64,000 nucleotides of DNA from Incurvaria masculella. Taxonomy: Eukaryota; Arthropoda; Insecta; Lepidoptera; Incurvariidae. Position 1 is the first letter of the stretch, and each line of letters begins with the position of its first letter. Positions 22,430 through 32,884 of the stretch are shown here, one piece after another. Made by a program: the position numbers and the translations under genes. A model generated the notes under the pieces. It was not told where the DNA came from. It made no database searches and saw only the letters and a list, made by a program, of their open reading frames with translations. The DNA lies in assembly GCA_946894095.1 (NCBI GenBank), contig OX335652.1, forward strand, positions 8,083,001 to 8,147,000. Direction: 5' to 3'.

Positions 22430-22690
22430 GTTCCGTACCCGAAGGGTGCCAACGGAACCCTATTACTAAGCCTCTGATGTCCGTTCTCTGAGCTAGATAG
22501 TTGACATTTTCACAGAGTGTGTATTCCTATTTTTGCTCCAACCACAATGAATAAAAAATAAAAAATAAATGAAATTAAAGAGGACCACATCTAGAATACG
22601 TTTATATTGTCGTAATTCCCTTAAAGCTTATACGATGTTACAGAAACCTTCGTGTTCGAGTGCGACTCGCACTTGGCCAGTTTTTCGCTA
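22430..22690 (-). repeat. CCGT element, copy in duplication unit 2
   Basis: Starts TGGGTTCCGTACCCGAAGGG and keeps the terminus GAGTGCGACTCGCACTTGGC. It shares private differences with 22134-22362 (TTGCTCTAACCACAATG / TTGCTCCAACCACAATG) not found in the other copies, as expected for a tandem duplicate rather than an independent insertion. Confidence 0.82.
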
Positions 22691-22794
22691 CATTTATCAA
22701 ATTGTTTCGTCAACATTGACTAAAATTTATATTTATGTAGTTCTGTATTAAGGCCGCGGTAACACCTGATTGCATTCAGTTCCAAAACGGCGTA

Positions 22795-22985
22795 AGTGAA
22801 ACCTTATTCCATTATTTTTAAAAATAAATACTACCTATTTCGGAAATTCAAAAAGATGAAAGCCGCATTGATGGTCTAGTGATGTTTGAAACCTATAAAT
22901 ATCTGACGCTCATATTCTGTGTACAAACATTTATAACTATGAGTCTAATTTGATAACACAAATCACCAGTGACTTTCTCTCTATC
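22795..22985 (+). repeat. Dispersed repeat S, copy 2
   Basis: Matches 11336-11553 through the same ordered blocks, including GCATTGATGGTCTAG and GATAACACAAATCACCAG. It again lies next to a CCGT element, this time upstream. Confidence 0.5.
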
Positions 22986-23353
22986 ACTCTACCACTTTTT
23001 GGGATCCACGAATTACATTACTATTAAAGTCAGGCTTGTAACTTAATTTTCAAAATTTTGCAAAAAAAAAAGAGCAATCGTACTTCCCAAAGGATTGATA
23101 ATTTTAAAATATAATACTTTTATTTAACTATGTTATCTAAATGCTAACATCAGAAACTCTATTATTGAGTAAAACAACCGTTAAAAGCAAATAACAGTAA
23201 CCCGAAATATACATGAACATTTCAGGACCATAAATACAGACGGCAGTTTTCCTTCACCCGCTTAGCGAGTACACAAATTGGTAATTACGTTCCATACCAC
23301 AGAAGAGAAAAGGAAGGAGAAGTGCCAACCGCCCGCCCGGCGTACTGCACCTA
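22986..23353. other. Unassigned A+T-rich stretch
   Basis: Nothing recognised. Confidence 0.35.
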
Positions 23354-23428
23354 GTCATAGCCTGCTGTATAGTTTTGTGTTTATGTTTGTGTACGCACAC
23401 AAACACAAACAATACAGCAGGCTATGAC
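23354..23428. ncRNA. Candidate small-RNA-type hairpin
   Basis: GTCATAGCCTGCTGTAT (23354-23370) is exactly inverted as ATACAGCAGGCTATGAC (23412-23428). Between them the arms stay largely paired (TTTGTGTTTATGTTTGTGT against ACACAAACACAAAC) around a 4-nt ACGC loop. The result is a roughly 75-nt hairpin with a stem near 30 bp, one asymmetric bulge and a tight loop, which is the size and shape of a pre-miRNA. It could equally be a foldback MITE remnant. Expression is unknown. Confidence 0.35.
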
Positions 23429-23628
23429 CTTGTCCAAACATCACCGCCACCGCCGACAGCGAACGTGGTCCCGAAATGCGTTCGGCAAGTTGGTTCCTAC
23501 CTCACATAAAAAGGAAGATGTGCTATCTAGCATGACAACTATTAGACCCGCTGTCTCTCAAACTACCAATCCAAATTAAACATACATGCACCCGCAAACA
23601 TTGTCGCATACATATTGAAGGGTTCGTG

Positions 23629-24230
23629 TGGGTGGGAACTGACTTGGCGAACGCATTTAGGGAGCACATTCTCGCGCGGCGTTTGGACTGTGTGAGGCTT
23701 CGCGGGATTCCACCCAAGCTTTCATGGATCGCCAGCTACCTGTCGGACCGCTCCTGGTGATGATGCGGATTGGAACGACTTACTGATTGGGGCTGGTGTT
23801 CCGCAGGGCTCCGTGCTGTCACCTAAGCTATTTTTATCCTTATTAATGATGAACTGTCAATGGGCATGATTCACAGTAACGTTGACGACGGAGTATGATG
23901 GGTATGTCAGGGATTGGAGGAGCAAAGATGCACAGAACTGCGAGGCACAACGTTATGTGGTTAAAAAAGTTGATTATGTTCTCCAAAGTAGCGAAGAAAG
24001 GATATGGAATTGTCTGCCGGCGGGTGTTTTTCCTCAACCCTCTATAACCGGGGAATCTTCAAACGTAATTCAAACAAGCTCGATAGTTCAGCGTACCTCT
24101 TACGTAGGTGCCTCGCAGAGAGTGGTTTCGCAAGGTGAGGTGGAATTTGGCTTTTTCAAATACCTCTGGTCTGTCAGCACTGCCACCCATACCGGGTTTA
24201 CATAAAAAAACACAACACCAGGCCAGCTTC
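23629..24230 (+). pseudogene. Decayed LINE reverse transcriptase with internal deletion
   Basis: Pieces of a non-LTR retrotransposon open frame can be read in order but in shifting frames: GIPPKLSWIASYLSDRSW around 23703-23760, the signature AGVPQGSVLSPKLF around 23790-23832, NVDDG around 23877 where the catalytic YADD is expected, and the C-terminal phrase SSEERIWNCLPAGVFP around 23990-24036, followed by YNRGIFKRNSNK in another frame. The distance from the catalytic motif to the C-terminal block is far too short for an intact element, so most of the thumb and connection region is deleted. A short A-run ends it near 24214. It resembles Jockey- or CR1-type LINEs; the clade is not certain. Confidence 0.75.
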
Positions 24231-25051
24231 CCATTTGATTATTTGTCCATACGGAGGATTCGCGAGTAATTATGTATCACATGATACTTCTCATTCGGTT
24301 TCTCTTATGTGGTGCCTACTAACACGAACGATTCAATACGTCTGAGACTACATTTGCGTGCGGCATGTACGTTTAAACTATATAGGTTTGTAGTTTTAAA
24401 AAAATGGCGACATCTGTTCTGGTATTAGGCGCGCCAGGTGGCACTTGTATTTCCTTTTTTATCTGTGGTCCACACCGTAAGTACAGCCATAAATTGGAGA
24501 CCATAGGTAAGACTAATTAAAACTCTCCGCAAGGGGTTTAGTAGGACGCAGAGCGGCGGTGCAGCTGCCCCGTGGCGCGGGTGGCTTAAGAGATCTCGCG
24601 AGTGTCGGGGAAGAAGGTTCCAAAATGAATGGGGCTTACTGCGTCACAACATCGGAGCCTTTAAATTGATTAATCGTTCACTTGAGGATTGGCTTCGTTT
24701 TTCTATTTCCTGGCAATGCGGGCGTTGACGTTGAGCCAGTATTCTAGGCGGAGAACGTAAAAAGCCGTCAAATATTATCTGTAAAAATATTAACATTGTT
24801 GTAAAGGCCTACAAATACCAAGACATAATTTTGTTGGTCTTTAAAATTAATTATTAAGTTAAAAATTATTACACATATAATTAGTTTTTAGTTATTATTT
24901 TGTGAAACTTAGACAGCACTGCATATATTCGTACGTGCAGTGTATCACGTTTCATTTTAAACGTTCTTACTCTGTGGTATTACATAGATTAAATTAAATT
25001 CGATGCTTGTTAATACTGCTAATGGTGCCTTAATGATGATGATTTATATTA
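24231..25051. other. Unassigned, with a G+C-rich patch
   Basis: A G+C-rich patch at 24540-24660 has the phrase GCGTCACAACATCGGAGCC, resembling the block near 4224. The rest is A+T-rich. Confidence 0.3.
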
Positions 25052-25531
25052 TTAAGGCGCTAGGACTAGCCAACTACTCGCGCCATACAAATGCACTTTT
25101 TAACAAATGTAATAATATGTAGTGAAACGCTTCAGCAAATCCAAATAGAACTCCAGACTGATAATGGATTGTTAATATTTTTTTATTCCATCATTTATTT
25201 AAATAATAATAAAAATAAAAAAAGTTGATTTTTCTCATTAGAAATCTGAAAGTCATTCGATTTCTAGATATAAGCAAAAACAGCATATATGCATAAACAA
25301 AAAAATCCATTTGCTTTTAGATTTCTACATTTAGTCAAAAAAGTTCGGAAATGGACACCGTTTCCGCAATGTATTTTGTATAGAAAAAGGAAACATACAT
25401 TAACGAAAATCATTCGATTCCTAGACAAGGAATCATATATTGTAAGGATAACACTTATAATCGTCAGACTTAGTTAGTTTACTTGGGGTGCCTCGTCTAA
25501 CTTTGCGATTTGGCTAGTACCAGGCCCTTAA
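25052..25531. repeat. TTAA-bounded MITE, family E, copy 2
   Basis: 480 bp, ends TTAAGGCGCTAGGACTAGCC and GGCTAGTACCAGGCCCTTAA. High identity to 21291-21775 over the full length, in the same orientation, suggests recent transposition from a common source. The open frame of 62 codons inside is incidental. Confidence 0.85.
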
Positions 25532-26171
25532 ACACAATCTAATGCAATCAAGTACGTGACACATCACAAATCACAAACACAAATCACTTTTGTGATCACA
25601 CAAATCGTGTGTGACCAAAAATGAGATTTTCTAAAACTTGTCTATGAACATCAGTATGTGTAACATATAAAGGATGATAATCTCTTAAATATTATTTTTT
25701 TATTTATTTATTTTATTTATTTATTTATTTATTCATAAAAGTACAAAGTTTACATGATATATGTTATCTCCTAAACTAAACTATGTTTGTATTGCAGGAG
25801 ATAACCTAAAATGACACGTTCGGTTACATGCCTATTATAGTATATGTTTAACGTTCAAATTCAAAACCCATAGACTGAGTTGATCGAACCCGCGTATCAA
25901 TAAAATTGTGACATGACTTTAGTGTAGTTTGGACTACCGAGATGGTTAACAATTAAATTAAATTCATTATTGACGATGTGTTCCGTTATATAATGATGTG
26001 CAACGACATTACCCTAACCCCGACGCATTGTAGTATTCCTTACGTTTTCCTTACAAATGCGAACGCCTACTGTGGCTCTACGGTGAAGCGCTCCGTACGT
26101 TAGTGTTTAAAAAGGACCATACATATACCGCTTATCGCGTATGTTTGTATGACGATACAGGAAGAGAATAA
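25532..26171. other. Unassigned, with (TTTA)n and a repeat shared with 29.5 kb
   Basis: (TTTA)n tract at about 25697-25735. The block 25870-25945 (GTGACATGACTTTAGTGTAG) recurs inverted at 29547-29620 (CTACACTAAGTCATGTC). Confidence 0.45.
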
Positions 26172-26503
26172 TTTTTAGGGTTCCGTACCCAAAGGGTGAA
26201 AACGGAACCCTATTACTAAGCCTCCGCTGTCCGTCCGTCCGTCCGTCCGTCCGTCCGTCCGTCCGTCCGTCCGTCCGTCTGTCCGTCTGTCACAGGGCTG
26301 TATCTCAGTAACCGTAACAGGTAGACACCTGAAATGTTCGCAGAGTGTGTATTTATTTTGCCGCTACAACAACAAATAGGTAAGATTAAAAAATAATTAA
26401 AATTAAAGGGGGCTCCCATACAAAAAACGTGTCTTTTTTGTTTTTTTTACGATGGTACGGAACCCTTCGTGTGCGAGTCCGACTCGCACTTGGCCGGTTT
26501 TTT
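26172..26503 (-). repeat. CCGT element, full length
   Basis: Starts TTTTTAGGGTTCCGTACCCA and ends GACTCGCACTTGGCCGGTTTTTT. The CCGT tract at 26228-26278 is about 12 repeats long, one of the two longest in the window. Ends and middle region are intact, suggesting a young copy. Confidence 0.9.
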
Positions 26504-27294
26504 AACTAACTCTCAAATTTAAGTCAGCGCTTGAAACAGTTTAATAATTTCAAAGTTGGCTGAAAAATAATTCATAATATAATTATACATGATTAACCAA
26601 GTAAATTTATTCATTTCAGAATCAACGTATCGACGTATAAAGAATCGTTCTAAATTAGGTGGTTGTCCTGTCGCCATCCCCTTCCATTTTAGTGGCAACA
26701 GAATTTTCCGGAAAATCCAGCGCCACCCTCTCGGCGGCGCCGCAACCCTTCCGTCTGTCGCGATGAGTCATCGATGTCCCCCACTCCGAATAAAACGTTG
26801 CTTTCAGTTGTGTAATGCATACAAACGAGTGTCATAGGACTATTGTGGTAATCGCAGACACAATAGATCCTTGGTAGAAAAATGGAACGTATGTAAACCT
26901 CGCCTTCCCGTTCAATAATCGTGATTGGGATTTTTTTTATTGTTATAAAGATAAACAATGTATATGCAGTAAATGAAAGAAGAAAAAAAACGATTACATT
27001 AATTTTACTTTGATTAGGTCGTTGATTCTACCTATGATGTAGAATTTACTGATGGTAACAAATTATAAGGAAAAACGAACCGCAACTAATATTTTTTTTC
27101 CTTGGTATTTTCTAGGTATTATCCTGGATTCAATTAAGACGCACTGCTCGCGAAAGTTATGATCTCGATCCAGTTTAGCCCTGCACTACACTTCAGAAGT
27201 CGTTCTTTTCACAGTATATTTCTTTGTGTAGGGGACACAATCCACGGTCGACCACGGTCGACCATCATCATCACTACAGCTATAAAACAAAGTC
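26504..27294. other. Unassigned stretch
   Basis: A moderately G+C-rich segment at 26690-26790 has no frame I can defend. A perfect 10-bp duplication (CCACGGTCGA twice) lies at about 27242-27262. Confidence 0.3.
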
Positions 27295-27560
27295 TTTTTC
27301 TCTCACGGCTTTCTCTGTCTCTATATCCCAATGTATGCTTAAATCTTTAACACTACGCAACGGATTGAAGAGGAAGGTTTATATGTATAATTACATCCAT
27401 TTAATAGTGGAAAAATACAGTTACTTTTGAGGTTTCTAATGTAATGTCGTAAACAATAACATTTTTTCCGCTTACATTGCAAACGCAGGCTGAACTTGAC
27501 CAGCCCGCAATCAGCCAAAAACGACATTGACCCGAGCGGAGCCGGGTACCTCAGCTAGTT
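27295..27560 (+). repeat. RTE-tail-like repeat, partial
   Basis: Contains TGTATGCTTAAATCTTTAAC followed by ACTACGCAACGGATT, and ends GAGCCGGGTACCTCAGCTAG at 27540-27559. The tail is the same as in 45870-45895 and 56217-56240. The internal part differs, so it may be two abutting fragments. Confidence 0.5.
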
Positions 27561-29487
27561 ATTCATATTTTCATTTATTTACTTATTTATTTGGAGAATA
27601 AACCGAGACACGTGCATACAACACAATATTATATCCTGCCTCCTTAACAATTCTCACCAAAACACTAATAATGTATAAACCAAGTTTACAATCAATAAAC
27701 TGAACTGCCTTGTAGACACATGTAGGTATATTAAAGAACACAATACAAGGCAAAGGTAAGTAATTAACAATATAGTGACCGCCCCATTGGACGAAGAACG
27801 AAGAAATCTGCACTTCATATTGATAGATCGGTTTCACTTCTCTTCACACTTGCGATAATCTAGTGCAATTATACAATTATAGAAAATCATTTAAAAGTTA
27901 AAATCATCTTTGTATCTTTAACCTTGTATTTGGTAAAATAAAAAAAATACGAAAACATTGAAATTCATTATTATGGGAAAACTTTAAACGTCATCTTAAA
28001 ACTCAAAAAGGGGAGCCTATTTAAATGTTCACTTCACAAAATTTGAAGACAAACTCCAAGTAAGAGGAGGGGAATCATGAAATAACAAGACCCTGTCGAC
28101 GTGATGAATAACCTCTCTACACAGTAAGATTTTTTGTTCTTTGATAATAATTAGAATATTAATATTTACCTCTTGGTGCTAAGAATTGGGAACAAAACTG
28201 GGCCGCTATTTTGCAACGAGTAATTACATTGTTCACATAGATATGTAGTACATATAGTCCTGACTAAATCCTTAACCATTTCTTTAACTATCCCAAAATT
28301 AAGAAAAATATTTGCGGTCAGCGGGCCCAGTCCAATTCATAGAGTAATTATGTAGGTACATTAAGGAGTAATCTAACCTTGTCAGAAGGACCTTTCTTTG
28401 GAGTGAAATAAGTGTGAAATGTGGTGTAAATCTTGGGGGAATCCTTGAAAAAACCATTAAATGTATGTAAGGTTCTAGGTGTTTACCTTTTTCTTAAGGC
28501 TTTTAAAAGGCAATAGAGAAATCGTAATGTTTTTTGAGCAAGCAAAATTGTGCCAACAACAAGGTACATTGGTTAGTCTACGCCATGCGTGCAAACACCC
28601 ATCACACCCTTTCTGTACTCCTCGGAAACAAAACGATGGTGAAAGACCCCGCTCGGCTCCCCGGCCCAATGGAAAAGTTTTTCCGAGCATTATAAACCTT
28701 TCCGCGGTCGATTACATCCGTGACTTCCTTACAAATTGATTTTTACGACTTTCCACATTTATAAGTCCCAAAAATTCAGTAGGCACTAAAACGAGGATAT
28801 ACACGGTGTTAATTTTTTTCGCGACATTACTATTTTAATACCGATTATTTAACTATTTCGTATACTGATCATTTTGTAGTATTAAAAAAATTAATCTAAA
28901 ATAGTAAAAAAAAAATGCAGATTTAATCCAAACGACAGCGACCTCAGCGACAATTTCCCTTTAAAATGGTGTAAGCACGCCACTGCCAAGGTCACGCGTT
29001 TGCTGTCTCGCAGCTAACTGCGCGTCGCCGCCAATTGTATCGCGTCGATCCGGATGTAAATTTTCACATTTATTTAAAAAAATGTCCTACTTTAAAACTT
29101 TTTATGAATGCAGTGCGATTCCTATTACGAAATACTATGTTTTCATACTAGTATTAGAAATCGAAATTTTTAAAACAACAGCTCAAAACAAGAAAAATCC
29201 TTCGTTTTCGGAATCAGTATGCGACCCATTATAACCCCCTTTAGGGAATGTCGCGAACTTGTTTAACACCGTGTATAAATAATCTTTGAAAAAAATCCGA
29301 AATAAAGGAATTGGCCAAGATTACAAATAAAAAAATACGTTATTAATTAGAAAAGCAAAAACAGAAATTAGGCAGAAAATAATTGAAAAATAGTTACCTT
29401 CCGATCGAGTTCCATAAAATGGCACATGCCTGTATCCTCAGTCAAATTAAGGAATAATAAAAAAATATTCAGGGGGCTTTCTCTCAG
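27561..29487. other. Unassigned A+T-rich stretch of 1.9 kb
   Basis: No recognised repeat. A CpG-rich segment at 28965-29060 includes CAAGGTCACGCG. Open frames near 28479-28739 overlap on both strands and lack coding signs. Confidence 0.3.
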
Positions 29488-30044
29488 TTCATTTCATTTC
29501 ATTTCACAATATTCAATTTTCAAAGATATTCAACTTCTGGTAGTCAAACTACACTAAGTCATGTCAAAATTTGATTGATCCGCGGATTCAATCAACCGGT
29601 GAAGGAGAACCCGCAAAGAAACTTCATTGGTCTATAAATTATGTTTTTTTTTGTCTTTTTTTTCGTCCACATAAATGATATAAAACAATTATGATTTCAT
29701 ATCTAAATGCTACTGCCAAACTTACATTGGTAGAACGGTCTAAAGCAAAGAACTAAGAACTACGAGGAAACAACAACCCACAATGTGAAAAGTATTAAAT
29801 AATAAATAAATTACTTAACTTAATAACCTAATAATTATACAAAGAGTATTTATTTCGGGTGTAAACGCCTTCGTCAACTTAACAGCTATGTCGGGTGTAC
29901 AGAGCCCTCGTCAATTTTGATACAGATAGTACATTTATAAAATGTGCAAAATTTCGGAAAGATATTGCTTAATTTGACTGAGGAAACTGGTACGAGCCAT
30001 TGTATGGAACCAAATCACCTGATTATTAGTTGCATTGATTGATT
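29488..30044 (-). repeat. LINE/SINE 3'-region fragments
   Basis: (TTCAT)n at 29487-29506 looks like a simple-repeat tail of a minus-strand retroelement. It is followed by the block shared with 25870-25945. Around 29855-29925 two degenerate copies of TCGGGTGTA...CCTCGTCAA resemble the 3' region of the LINE at 32885-33465 (CAGGTGTAAAAAGCCATCGT). Confidence 0.4.
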
Positions 30045-30407
30045 AGAGGCCCGGGTTCAATACCAACTTGCACCACTGTCTTTCTCTTTCAGAGTTCGAT
30101 AAGTGCATTTCGTCACGAATGCGAGCTGCTCCATGGTTCGGAATCCATGTAAAACTCTAGGTCCCCTTCCCCTACTAGGTGGTAGGGTTTAAGCCCGCCC
30201 GGGTTGGTACCATCGCATTGGATGAAAAGATGGTCGAAGCGGCAATGAAAAATTGTCCGTGTTTTCCATCCAGTTCAATGTAGCCGTGCTCATAAAGGGA
30301 AGGTCCTGGCATGGCACCTAATTCCTTCGGGAATGTGGTGCATTGGGCTAATATCATAACGGTAGTTGTGTGGTATTAGCCATCCATGTCAAGTCGCATA
30401 AACAAAA
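30045..30407 (+). repeat. tRNA-headed SINE, head truncated
   Basis: Begins at GAGGCCCGGGTTCAATACC, so the B box is present but the A box is missing. The body and tail are nearly identical to 32512-32884 and 57710-58115. Ends CAAGTCGCATAAACAAAAA. Confidence 0.85.
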
Positions 30408-30833
30408 AGTTATTAATTTAAATTGGCCTTACATATCCTACATGGCTGCTAGACAAAACTTTTTAAGATTTAAGTTATTTTAATATGAATGTTTAAGACG
30501 ACGATTTCACATAATTTGTATTAATATTATAATCTCTTATACAAATTAAAATGGTTAATATTGTAATGTAATCACTGCGAATAAAATTATTTTGATTTGA
30601 TTTGATTTGAAATGTTTTATTTATGGAAAGACGAGAGCTTTTACTATACATCCATTCCACCTTATCCTACGATCTATCCGTGTAACGATGAGTTCAAATA
30701 TCGTTTGTCACGACAAGTACAGTACGTGCTAATGAATTAAATACACGTTGAATTCACGGTCGCCGATTTATCGGATCCGTAAGTGGTGCCGATGTCGACC
30801 CGAACCGGAACCAATTATTAACCGACTTATTTT
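30408..30833. other. Unassigned, with (GATTT)n
   Basis: Includes TTGATTTGATTTGATTTGA at about 30592-30610, a simple tail typical of LINE 3' ends. No gene. Confidence 0.35.
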
Positions 30834-31076
30834 TTATGCAACTGAGGTCCTTCCCTTTATGAGCACGGCTACTGGATGGAAAACACGGATAATTTTTCAT
30901 TGCCGCTTCAACCATCTTTTCATCCAATGCGATGGTACCAGACCGTGCGGGTGTACACCCTACCACCTAGTAGGGAAAGGGGACCTACAGTTTTACATGG
31001 GCTCCGAACCATGGAGCAGCTCGCATTGGTGACGAAATGCACTTATCGAACTTAGAAAGAGAAAGAAAGTGGTGCA
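30834..31076 (-). repeat. tRNA-headed SINE, both ends truncated
   Basis: Body blocks AGGTCCTTCCCTTTATGAGC and CCTACCACCTAGTAGGGAAA are present. The head is cut at GTGGTGCA (31075), and the tail lacks the first 80 bp or so. Confidence 0.8.
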
Positions 31077-31398
31077 CTACACAAAAGGAGGAGCTTCTAT
31101 GTTCGACTTTATTCTACACCGATATGACGTAAGGCAAAAATAAATGCATGCAGAGTATACGCATACGTACAGCAACTACTAACATATTTGGAACCCATCC
31201 AATACGGCGGCGCAGTGCCGCAAATAATGGATTTGCCACTGCAAAGACCATGCATTCTGATAAACACATGTAATGGGCAATCTCGCTCCACCACGGATTT
31301 GCGATGTTTAATGCATTAATAAATATTGTTCAAGAACGTATGTGGTTTCGTGGTGAGTGTTATACAACGAGGAGGAACGGACTGAGTCAGTGTGTATG
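31077..31398. other. Unassigned stretch
   Basis: No recognised repeat or gene; borders the motif-array element. Confidence 0.3.
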
Positions 31399-32016
31399 GA
31401 GTCGTATTCACTACGTATAATATTCACAACGTATAATAGTATTTTTTTCCAAAAAATGAAAACCATGCATATCATATAATATTCACAACGCATAATGTTA
31501 TACATTGTGCATGAATAAAGTTTAAAAATAAAATCAACTCTTTGCATTATGCAGAACGTATAATAGTCACAACGTATAATATTCCTAACACGAATTCACA
31601 AAAAAAGAAAACCATGCAGAACGTATAATATGCCAAGAAGCACTGCATAAAGCGCCCTAATAACGATACATTTAAGGCTGAAATTGCTACAAATCGATAT
31701 TTGCTACAATTTCGAAAGGCCACCTTACGCTAATTGAGACGGTCGATACGTCACGTGCGAGTATACGTTTTAAAAGTATATTCATAAGGGCGCTTATCGT
31801 ATGAAAAGTTTTTGGATTAGGATAAAGATCATAATATTATACGTTGTGACTATTATACGTTATGCATGGAGAAATAAGTAATTTTATTTTTTAAACTTCT
31901 TCATGCACTACGTATAAATTATACGATCTGCCGATTATACGTTGTGAATGGTTTTAAAATTTTGTTAAAATATGACATTATACGATCTTCATATTAGACG
32001 TTCTGCCGTTCCCCCT
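31399..32016 (+). repeat. ACGTATAAT motif-array foldback element, copy 1
   Basis: About 618 bp. The left half carries ACGTATAAT in direct orientation (five exact copies, several one-base variants). The right half carries the inverse ATTATACGT (three exact copies plus variants). Adjacent motifs in three pairs start exactly 16 bp apart, with a spacer such as ATTCACA, AGTCACA or TGTGACT. A motif-free centre (about 31640-31830, with GCGCCCTAATAACG and GAGACGGTCGATACGTCACG) separates the halves. A full-length inverted copy lies at 59848-60498. No coding capacity. Confidence 0.85.
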
Positions 32017-32884
32017 GTGTATGCACTGAGTGTATTTAGTTCGCTTACGAATTCAGGGGGGTACCATGGTAAATAGCTCGCCAGGTGAATCACAGGTAAA
32101 CAGACCAAGGACCTATTAAATTTGACGTTTAGTTGCATTTCGTACCATGGCAATTGGTAAATTTTAGTTCACTTGGTCGAATAAAGGTTGATTCACGCTA
32201 GACCGGCGCGGGCACGGCGCGGGCACGGGGAGACCCGGGCGGAACGTGCAACGTGTATGCACGCTACAACGGCGCGCGGGGACGGTACGGTCGCCCCCGC
32301 CTCCACGCAGGCAGCCGTTCAGTTGGCGGCTTTTCATAAAATCACCAAAATTTCGATGCGCGAATTGGTAGTAATTCCCGTTGTCCTTGGTGAAGAAGAA
32401 TCAGAATCCATTTTAAAAACACACACCAACCTACTTTCTCACACACGATCGTTGTCGACTGTCGTTCCCGGGTCCGGCCCGTGTGAACACGAATACACGA
32501 GATTCACGAGCGGCTCGCAGCCTAGTGGCGCGGGGACTGGCCTAGCGTACCAGAGGCCTGGGTTCAATTCCAACATGCACCACTGTCTTTCTCTCTCCGA
32601 GTTCTATAAGTGCATTTCGTCACGAATGCGAGCTGCTCCATGGTTCGGAATCCATGTAATACTGTAGGTCCCCTTCCCCTACTAGGTGGTAGGCTTTAAG
32701 GCCGCCCGGGTTGGTACCATCGCATTTGATGAAAAGATGGTCGAAGCGGCAATGAAAAATTGTCCGTGTTTTCCATCCAGTTCAATGTAGCCGTGCTCAT
32801 AAAGGGAAGGTCCTGGCATGGCACCTAAATCCTTCGGGAACGTGGTGTATTGGGCTAATATCATAACGGTAGTTGTGTGGTATT

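Larger units (their letters stand above)
22071..22690 (+). repeat. Tandem duplication of gene 3' end plus CCGT element
   Basis: The last 15 codons of the 21843 gene and the start of the CCGT element (22071-22362) are repeated at 22363-22690, a period of about 292 bp. The second copy reads TACTGCGCGCCCTGGTACTA against TACTACGCGCCGTGGTACTA, and its stop codon is changed (CTCTAT for CTCTAG). Only the second unit has the element's terminal palindrome, so the duplication joined the element's CCTTCGTG to the gene's TACT. The unit-2 gene fragment is a pseudo-exon, since it lacks any start. Confidence 0.88.

Noticed and set aside
31399..32016. CRISPR-like array of short repeats with spacers
   Set aside because: The motifs are only about 9-10 bp, switch orientation halfway and sit in a eukaryotic mobile element with a second complete copy.
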